Positions 6,250 through 10,892 of a stretch of 10,892 nucleotides of DNA are shown here, piece by piece (positions within the stretch are counted from its first letter, which is position 1; the number at the start of each line of letters is the position of its first letter). The position numbers and the translations under genes are program-made. The notes beneath the pieces were generated by a model. The model was not told the DNA's origin, made no database searches, and saw only the letters and a list, made by a program, of their open reading frames with translations. Source of the DNA: Pseudomonadota bacterium (lineage in GTDB: Bacteria; Pseudomonadota; Alphaproteobacteria; Caulobacterales; Caulobacteraceae); contig JAEYQX010000030.1 in assembly GCA_023409795.1 (NCBI GenBank), positions 1 to 10,892 on the forward strand, given 5' to 3'.

Positions 6250-7266
6250 CTACGCCCCGCGGCTGACCGCGTAGTCGGCAACGTCTTCCAGGGCCTTGCG
6301 CCAGGGCGTGTCGGGCAGGATCGACAGGGCGGCCTTGGCCTGGTCGGCGTATTCATAGGCCCGGTCCAGGGTGGCGGTGATCGCCCCGCAGCCGCGCATC
6401 AGTTCCAGGGCGTGGGCAAAATCGCCGTCCTGGCGGTCGCCGCGATGGATGGTGCGCTCCCAGAAGGCCGCCTCGATATCGCCGGTGCGCTCGATGGCCA
6501 GCAGCAGCGGCAGGGTCACCTTGCCCTCGGCAAAGTCGTCGCCGGCATTCTTGCCCAGGGCCTCGCTGGTCGCGCCATAGTCCAGGGCATCGTCGGCCAG
6601 CTGGAAGGCAATCCCAAGGGCCATGCCATAGTCGCGCATGGCTGCCACGCGGTCCGCCGACACGCCCACGCCCAGGGCCCCCGTTTCCGAGGCCGCTGCG
6701 AACAGCTCGGCGGTCTTGGCGCGGATGATCTGCAGATAGGTGGCTTCGTCCAGGTTCACGTCGTGCGAGCGGGTCAGCTGCAACACCTCGCCCTCGGCGA
6801 TCACCGACGAGGCCGTGGCCAGGACGCCCAGGGCCCGGATGGAATCGGTCTCGACCATCAGCTCGAAGGCACGCGCGAACAGGAAGTCGCCGACCAGGAC
6901 CGAGGAGGCCGCGCCCCAGATCAGGTGGGCCGCCACCTTGCCGCGCCGCATCTCGGACCCGTCGACGATGTCGTCATGCAGCAGGGTTGCGGTATGGATG
7001 AACTCGACCGAGGCCGCCAGCTTGCGGGCCGCCAGGATGTCGCCCTGGCCGCCACAGGCCCGGGCCGACGCCACCGTCAGCAGCGGGCGCAGCCGCTTGC
7101 CACCGGCCGAGACCAGATGCTCGGCCAGGGCCGGGATGACCGGCACATCCGACTGCATCCGCTCGATGATCAGGGCGTCCACCGCCGCCATGTCGTCCTT
7201 GGCCAGTCGGACCAGGGCATCCACTTCGCCCTTGGGGCGGGGAGCGGCTATCACGGCAGCGTCCAC
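6250..7266 (-). CDS. ispB: Long-chain polyprenyl (octa-/decaprenyl) diphosphate synthase
   Basis: This trans-prenyltransferase adds isopentenyl diphosphate units to make the ubiquinone side chain in the cytoplasm. The 338-residue product has the expected motifs in order: GKRLRP (56-61), first aspartate-rich motif DDIVD (98-102) in LLHDDIVDGSEMRRG, GDFLFARAF (126-134), GEVLQL (159-164), AKTAELF (183-189) and second aspartate-rich motif DDALD (225-229). Ala93, five residues before the first motif, is small, which favours a long product rather than farnesyl or geranylgeranyl diphosphate. Product length (C40 or C50) cannot be read from sequence; C50 is likely if the host makes Q-10. The start is a GTG preceded by a weak AGAGAG. 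The next in-frame Met is residue 26, too far inside. It diverges from the methyltransferase gene. Confidence 0.94.
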   Translation of the reverse strand: MDAAVIAAPRPKGEVDALVRLAKDDMAAVDALIIERMQSDVPVIPALAEHLVSAGGKRLRPLLTVASARACGGQGDILAARKLAASVEFIHTATLLHDDIVDGSEMRRGKVAAHLIWGAASSVLVGDFLFARAFELMVETDSIRALGVLATASSVIAEGEVLQLTRSHDVNLDEATYLQIIRAKTAELFAAASETGALGVGVSADRVAAMRDYGMALGIAFQLADDALDYGATSEALGKNAGDDFAEGKVTLPLLLAIERTGDIEAAFWERTIHRGDRQDGDFAHALELMRGCGAITATLDRAYEYADQAKAALSILPDTPWRKALEDVADYAVSRGA

Positions 7267-7368
7267 GGAATTCTCTCTTCAACTCAGGGGCGAAAGGGGA
7301 GGATTCGCCCGGAAATCACACGACTTCGCTTGCCCGAAGACGATGGCGCGCACAATGGTGTCGGCATC
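7267..7368. promoter_or_regulatory. Divergent promoter region with an inverted repeat
   Basis: This 102-base gap serves the divergent polyprenyl synthase and methyltransferase genes. It holds GGGCGAA (7288-7294) and TTCGCCC (7304-7310), a perfect 7-bp inverted repeat around 9 bases. This lies 21-44 bases upstream of the synthase GTG, so it may be an operator or a 5'-leader hairpin. A second, weaker hairpin (CTTCG...CGAAG) lies around 7323-7338. No clean promoter consensus was found. Confidence 0.35.
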
Positions 7369-8139
7369 ATGATGGGTCAAGCCGAGTCCGCCCCCAAACC
7401 TGCCCCTGGGGCAATGGAAACCACCCTGCTGGGCGGGCGGGTGCGCGTTCGCCAGCCTGCGCGGGGCTATCGGGCCGGAATGGATGCTGCGCTGCTGGCC
7501 GCCAGTGTCGCGCCAAAGGCCGGTGACCGGCTGATCGAGGCGGGCTGCGGCGTGGGCGGTGTCCTGCTGCAACTGGCGGCGCGGAACCCGGACCTGGACG
7601 TGACCGGGCTGGAGCGCGATCCCTTTGCCCACGAACTGGCCCGCCACAATATCGAGGACAATGGCATGGCCGGGCGGGCCCGCGTCCTTCACGGCGATGT
7701 GGCCGCCGGGTTCCGCGCCCTTGACCTGCCCCTGTTCGACTGGGCCATCACCAATCCGCCCTATTTCGACGATCCCAATGCCATGCGCGCGCCCGCCGAC
7801 GAGAAGCGCGGGGCCTGGATCGCCGACCACGGCCTGAAGACCTGGGCCCACTTCCTGCTGAAATCGGTCAGGGAGGGCGGCCGCATCGTCATCATCCACC
7901 GGGCCGACCGGCTGGACGACATCCTGTCCCTGCTGGCTCCCAAGGCCGGCTCCTTCTCGATACGGCCCGTCCATTCCTTTGCCGACGAACCGGCCAAGCG
8001 CGTCCTGGTCCAGGCCATCAAGACCGGCAAGGCTCCCCTGCGCCTTCTACCGCCCCTGGTCCTCCACCCCCGCACCGGCCCCAAGCACACACCCGAGGCC
8101 GAAGCCATCCTGCGCGGCGAAGCGGCCCTGCCCTTCTGA
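7369..8139 (+). CDS. TrmN6/YfiC-like N6-adenine methyltransferase
   Basis: This is a class I SAM-dependent methyltransferase of the COG4123 type. The E. coli member (YfiC/TrmN6) methylates adenine-37 of tRNA-Val. The 256-residue product shows the N-terminal family signature RVRQPARGYRAGMDAALLAA (25-44), SAM motif I EAGCGVGG (57-64), an acidic ribose-binding residue Glu82 in TGLERD, and the adenine-N6 catalytic motif NPPYF (129-133). Residues after about 220 (KAPLRLLPPLVLHPRTG) match the C-terminal tail usual in alphaproteobacterial members. Two adjacent ATGs (7369, 7372) are possible starts and neither has a good ribosome-binding site. The reading frame runs open much further upstream, but that part is antisense to the polyprenyl synthase and is not real. 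The exact RNA target is inferred from the family. Confidence 0.87.
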   Translation: MMGQAESAPKPAPGAMETTLLGGRVRVRQPARGYRAGMDAALLAASVAPKAGDRLIEAGCGVGGVLLQLAARNPDLDVTGLERDPFAHELARHNIEDNGMAGRARVLHGDVAAGFRALDLPLFDWAITNPPYFDDPNAMRAPADEKRGAWIADHGLKTWAHFLLKSVREGGRIVIIHRADRLDDILSLLAPKAGSFSIRPVHSFADEPAKRVLVQAIKTGKAPLRLLPPLVLHPRTGPKHTPEAEAILRGEAALPF

Positions 8140-8149
8140 TCTCGCCGCT

Positions 8150-8179
8150 TTCGCCAGAGGGTCTTCATCCTCTGGCGAA
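8150..8179 (+). terminator. Strong hairpin after the methyltransferase gene
   Basis: TTCGCCAGAGG (8150-8160) and CCTCTGGCGAA (8169-8179) form a perfect 11-bp stem with an 8-base loop, starting 10 bases after the stop codon. No T-run follows, so it is either a U-less terminator or a structured spacer that protects the upstream message. It also sits in the leader of the next gene. Confidence 0.5.
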
Positions 8180-8229
8180 CGCAACGGGCCGAGGATGACG
8201 AATGAAAGGGAGCGGCGTATGACGCGGCC

Positions 8230-8841
8230 ATGGCCCTACGCACCCTCTTCCCGACCCAGATCTATGAAGCCTCTGTTGCCGCCGACAATGGCTGGCCCGA
8301 GCTTCATGAGGAACTGCTCGATCTGTGCCTTGTGATGGGCGAAGAAGACGAGGCGGGCATCAAATGGTGCGAGGACAACCACTATCCGGGCTATACCTCC
8401 TATGGCTCGATCAATGACCTGCCCCAGCGTTTCCCCGAATTCGCCGAGCTGAAGCGCATCCTCGACAAACACGCGGCGGCCTACGCCAAGGCGCTGAACT
8501 TCGATCTGGCGCGCAAGCCCAAGCTGGACAACCTGTGGGTCAACATCCTGATGCCCGGCGGCGGCCACACGAGCCATATCCACCCGCACTCGATCATCTC
8601 CGGCACCATCTACATTCACATCCCGGACGGCGCGTCGTCGCTGAAGATGGAAGACCCGCGCCTTGTCATGATGATGAACCGCCCCGGCGTGACCGAGGCT
8701 GCGACCGAGGCTGAAAAGCCATTCGTCTATCTGCGCCCGCAAGCCGGCACGATCCTGATGTGGGAAAGCTGGTTGCGCCACGAAGTCCCCGCCAACCGCG
8801 CGAGCGAACAACGCGTCTCGATCAGCTTCAACTATAGCTGA
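8230..8841 (+). CDS. Putative 2OG-Fe(II) oxygenase, TIGR02466 family
   Basis: The 203-residue cytoplasmic protein fits the PF13759/TIGR02466 family of putative 2-oxoglutarate- and iron-dependent dioxygenases. Visible landmarks are LWVNILMPGGGHTSHIHPHS (102-121) with His113, 116, 118 and 120, SGTIYIHIP (124-132), MEDPR (140-144), PQAGTILMWESWLRHEVPAN (170-189) with His184 as the likely distal iron ligand, and RVSISFNYS at the C-terminus with Arg195 as the likely 2-oxoglutarate contact. Which residue is the carboxylate ligand is not clear. No substrate is known to me for this family. The start at 8230 is forced, since a stop lies upstream in frame with no other start codon. The nearest Shine-Dalgarno (AAGGGAG, 8206-8212) is 17 bases away and better placed for an out-of-frame ATG at 8219. 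The esterase follows after about 50 bases, so co-transcription is possible. Confidence 0.8.
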   Translation: MALRTLFPTQIYEASVAADNGWPELHEELLDLCLVMGEEDEAGIKWCEDNHYPGYTSYGSINDLPQRFPEFAELKRILDKHAAAYAKALNFDLARKPKLDNLWVNILMPGGGHTSHIHPHSIISGTIYIHIPDGASSLKMEDPRLVMMMNRPGVTEAATEAEKPFVYLRPQAGTILMWESWLRHEVPANRASEQRVSISFNYS

Positions 8842-8884
8842 CCGAGACTGAGGCCGCCATATTCAGAACAGTATCACCGTTACG

Positions 8885-8934
8885 CTTGATCATGATTCAA
8901 TGGTGGAGAACGGGGATCTTGATCAAGCTTCAAT
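8885..8934 (+). repeat. In-frame duplicated start region of the esterase gene
   Basis: CTTGATCATGATTCAAT (8885-8901) recurs as CTTGATCAAGCTTCAAT (8918-8934), 15 of 17 bases identical and exactly 33 bases (11 codons) apart. Both copies contain an in-frame TTG; the first also has an ATG. The second includes the 10-base palindrome CTTGATCAAG. The copies encode LIMIQ and LIKLQ at the N-terminus of the signal peptide. Confidence 0.6.
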
Positions 8935-9836
8935 CGGCGTTGTGTGTTTTGATGGCTGGCTTGGCCTTGGCGGCGTGTGACCGAGGGGCGAAGGCCAATC
9001 CGGTTCAGGCCGTTGCGTCCGTCACCGAGCAGGCCGGTCAAGGCGAACCCTATCTGGTGGCAGGCACCCAAGTCTGGAACGTGCCTGACCCCGTGTCGGG
9101 GCGCAACTATCAGGTCTATGTCGCCCTGCCCCCTTCGTATGAAGAGCAACCGCAGCGCGCCTATCCGGTGCTCTATGTCACCGACGCCCACTATGCCTTC
9201 CCGCTGATCCGCCAGTTTGCGCGGCGGATGAATTTGGAAGGACCCGTCATTCAGGAACACATCCTTGTGGGACTGTCCTATGCCGAGGGCGACAGCGGTC
9301 CCGTCAGCCGTACACGCGATTACACACCGTCCGCCAGAGAGGGACGTCCTGCAGGTGCCGAAGGGGGCGGCCCTCCCTATCAAACGTATTTGAAGTCCGA
9401 AGTCCTGCCCTTTATCGAGCAGCGCTTCCGCGCTGATCCGCAGCAGCGCATCATGCTGGGCCATTCCTTTGGCGGCCTGCTGGGCGCACAGATCATGTTC
9501 AGCGAACCGGAGCTGTTTTCAGCCTATGTGCTGGGCAGCCCGTCGTTGTGGTTCGACAACAAACGCATGTTCGATGTCGAGGCCCGCTATGCCGCAGACC
9601 ACACGGACCTGAAGGCGAGCGTCTTTATGTATGTGGGCGGAGGCGAACACCCCGCCCCGACCAACAGCAACCGCTATGACATGGTCGCCGACAACCGCCT
9701 GTTCGAACAGCGGCTGCGGTCGCGTAGCTATCCGGGCCTGACGCTGCGCTCCATAGTTGTGGACGGCGAGGACCATCTGACGGTCGCACCCATCGGCTTT
9801 ATGCGGGCCTTGGAGGCCGTTCTTCCGGCGAAATAG
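8892..9836 (+). CDS. Lipoprotein alpha/beta-hydrolase, enterochelin-esterase-like
   Basis: The 314-residue product is a predicted serine esterase exported as a lipoprotein. A hydrophobic segment is followed by the lipobox LAAC, with the modified cysteine at residue 29. The mature part matches the COG2819-type esterase-D/enterochelin-esterase fold: a substrate-proximal loop RTRDYTP, the nucleophile elbow GHSFGG with Ser192, and a late catalytic His295 in GEDHLTV. The acid residue is not assigned. The real substrate is unknown; siderophore hydrolysis is only one option, and no siderophore genes are nearby. Start choice is uncertain. ATG 8892 is used, TTG 8886 adds two residues, and TTG 8919 (with GGAG 10 bases upstream) would give a short lipoprotein signal beginning with Lys at position 3. 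The 5' end is AT-richer than neighbouring genes. Confidence 0.85.
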   Translation: MIQWWRTGILIKLQSALCVLMAGLALAACDRGAKANPVQAVASVTEQAGQGEPYLVAGTQVWNVPDPVSGRNYQVYVALPPSYEEQPQRAYPVLYVTDAHYAFPLIRQFARRMNLEGPVIQEHILVGLSYAEGDSGPVSRTRDYTPSAREGRPAGAEGGGPPYQTYLKSEVLPFIEQRFRADPQQRIMLGHSFGGLLGAQIMFSEPELFSAYVLGSPSLWFDNKRMFDVEARYAADHTDLKASVFMYVGGGEHPAPTNSNRYDMVADNRLFEQRLRSRSYPGLTLRSIVVDGEDHLTVAPIGFMRALEAVLPAK

Positions 9837-9860
9837 CGACCAAAGGTCTGTCTGCCACAT

Positions 9861-9889
9861 TTGCCCTTTTGCCCCCCAATCGCTACATC
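9861..9889 (+). promoter_or_regulatory. Candidate housekeeping promoter of ettA
   Basis: TTGCCCT (9861-9867), a 14-base spacer and GCTACATC (9882-9889) fit the Caulobacter primary-sigma consensus TTGACGS-N10-14-GCTANAWC. The -10 element matches in all positions and the -35 in four of seven. It lies in the 101-base gap after the esterase and would give a leader of roughly 40 bases. A GANTC site (GAATC, 9915-9919), the CcrM methylation sequence, lies between it and the start codon. Confidence 0.45.
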
Positions 9890-9937
9890 CCCCTGCAACT
9901 CTCCCAATTCCTCTGAATCAAGGGCGCGACGCACCGA

Positions 9938-10892
9938 ATGGCGCAGCAATATATTTTCCAGATGCAGGGACTGACCAAGTCCTATCCCGGCGGCAAGAAG
10001 GTCTTCGAGAACATCTGGCTCAGCTTCTACAACGACGCCAAGATCGGCGTCGTCGGCGTGAACGGCTCGGGTAAGTCCACCCTGCTGAAGATCATGGCTG
10101 GTCTGGACAACGAGTTCCAGGGCGAGGCCCGCGCTGCCGACGGCATCAAGCGCGGCTATCTGGAACAGGAGCCCAAGCTCGACGACAGCCTGAACGTCCG
10201 CGAGAACGTCGAGGCCTGGTGCGAAGAGAAGCAGTGGGTCAACCGCTTCAACGCCATCGCCGCCGAAATGGCCGAGAACTACTCGGACGAGCTCATGGAA
10301 GAGATGACCGCTCTCCAGGAGAAGATCGACGCCGCCGACGTCTGGGACATCGACAGCCGTATCGAAATGGCCATGGGCGCCCTGCGCTGCCCGCCGGACG
10401 ACTGGGCCGTGACCAACCTGTCGGGTGGTGAAAAGCGCCGCGTCGCCCTTGCCCGCCTGCTGCTGTCGAAGCCCGACATGCTGCTGATGGACGAACCGAC
10501 CAACCACCTGGACGCCGAATCCGTCGCCTGGCTGCAGCACCACCTGGAAAACTTCCCGGGCTGCGTCATCCTCGTGACCCACGACCGTTACTTCCTCGAC
10601 CAGGTCACCAAGTGGACGCTGGAACTGGACCGCGGCAAGGGCCACCCGCACGAGGGCAACTACTCCTCGTGGCTGGAAGCCAAGCAGAAGCGCGTCGTTC
10701 AGGAACAGTCTGAATCCGAAGCCCGCCAGCGCGCCCTTACCCGCGAACTGGAATGGGTCCGCTCGGGTGCCAAGGCCCGTCAGGCCAAGTCGAAGGCCCG
10801 TCTGGCCGCCTATGAGCGCATGGTGGAGGAACAGGAGGCCCAACGCGGTGCCCAGACCTTCGCCCACATCCAGATCCCGCCCGGCCCGCGCC
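9938..10892 (+). CDS. ettA: ABC-F translation factor EttA (energy-dependent translational throttle), 5' part only
   Basis: EttA is a soluble twin-ATPase that binds the ribosomal E site and gates entry into elongation according to ATP/ADP level. Residues 1-318 of roughly 555 are present. The first nucleotide-binding domain is complete: Walker A GVNGSGKST (40-48), signature LSGGEKRR (161-168), Walker B MLLMDEPTNHLD (181-192) and H-switch His215 in THDRYFLD. The helical arm insert typical of EttA occupies about residues 93-140 (from the EAWCEEKQW stretch). After the domain, GKGHPHEGNYSSWLEAK (234-250) and the charged P-site-tRNA interaction linker (about 250-305, rich in Arg, Lys, Glu and Gln) are visible. 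The second ATPase domain lies beyond the window. The ribosome-binding site is weak (AAGGG, 13 bases away). The upstream promoter suggests independent transcription. Confidence 0.95.
   Translation, partial: MAQQYIFQMQGLTKSYPGGKKVFENIWLSFYNDAKIGVVGVNGSGKSTLLKIMAGLDNEFQGEARAADGIKRGYLEQEPKLDDSLNVRENVEAWCEEKQWVNRFNAIAAEMAENYSDELMEEMTALQEKIDAADVWDIDSRIEMAMGALRCPPDDWAVTNLSGGEKRRVALARLLLSKPDMLLMDEPTNHLDAESVAWLQHHLENFPGCVILVTHDRYFLDQVTKWTLELDRGKGHPHEGNYSSWLEAKQKRVVQEQSESEARQRALTRELEWVRSGAKARQAKSKARLAAYERMVEEQEAQRGAQTFAHIQIPPGPR

Noticed and set aside
4866..6356. A 496-codon open frame on the minus strand, opposite the aminotransferase gene
   Set aside because: The plus-strand frame encodes a complete aminotransferase with all catalytic residues. 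The antisense product is Gly/Asp/Val/Gln-rich without recognisable motifs, as expected from high-GC codon bias.
6412..7368. Upstream extension of the methyltransferase frame by 319 codons
   Set aside because: It runs antisense through the polyprenyl synthase, whose motifs are intact. The family N-terminus begins near 7369.
9834..9885. TAGCGA / TCGCTA inverted repeat after the esterase
   Set aside because: Arms of six bases around a loop of about 40 bases are expected by chance. The right arm belongs to the candidate ettA promoter.
1..10892. A new defence, mobile or biosynthetic system
   Set aside because: All large frames belong to known core families. No transposase, integrase, nuclease, toxin-antitoxin pair, tRNA-flanked insertion or array was found on either strand.

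Overview
The window looks like a chromosomal segment of a high-GC alphaproteobacterium of the Caulobacteraceae. I favour a Brevundimonas- or Caulobacter-like genome. The reasons are the order mreB-mreC-mreD-mrdA, a MreB that agrees closely with what I remember of the Caulobacter protein, a long-chain polyprenyl diphosphate synthase as expected for ubiquinone-10 producers, and an intergenic G/C-rich palindromic repeat of a kind I associate with this group. This assignment rests on recall and was not searched.

Left part (1-3767, minus strand): the elongasome (cell-shape) operon, read right to left. It holds mreB (actin-like filament), mreC (periplasmic scaffold), mreD (membrane protein) and the first 340 codons of mrdA (PBP2). 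The window edge falls exactly at the catalytic STFK motif of PBP2. mreC/mreD and mreD/mrdA overlap by 4 bases (GTGA and ATGA), which indicates tight translational coupling. mreB is separated from mreC by about 117 bases that can fold into two adjacent hairpins. Further upstream, on the same strand, is a TVP38/TMEM64 (VTT-domain) membrane protein (4016-4843). A 248-base gap with inverted repeats separates it from mreB.

Middle part (4844-8139): two divergent gene pairs face each other. The VTT gene diverges from an aspartate aminotransferase (4944-6149, plus). This gene converges on a polyprenyl diphosphate synthase (6250-7266, minus) across a compact palindromic repeat. The synthase in turn diverges from a TrmN6/YfiC-like N6-adenine methyltransferase (7369-8139, plus).

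Right part (8140-10892, plus): after a strong hairpin come a putative 2OG-Fe(II) oxygenase of the TIGR02466 type (8230-8841), a lipoprotein esterase of the enterochelin-esterase-like alpha/beta hydrolase family (8892-9836), and the first 318 codons of the ABC-F translation factor EttA (9938 to the edge). A good match to the Caulobacter housekeeping promoter precedes ettA.

No RNA gene, CRISPR array, insertion sequence, phage gene or plasmid function is visible. Most of the window is ordinary core genome. I do not see a new multi-gene system. The points worth a second look are small: RNA structures between mreB and mreC, a mis-spaced ribosome-binding site and overlapping frame at the oxygenase start, a duplicated start region in the esterase, and the palindromic repeat.
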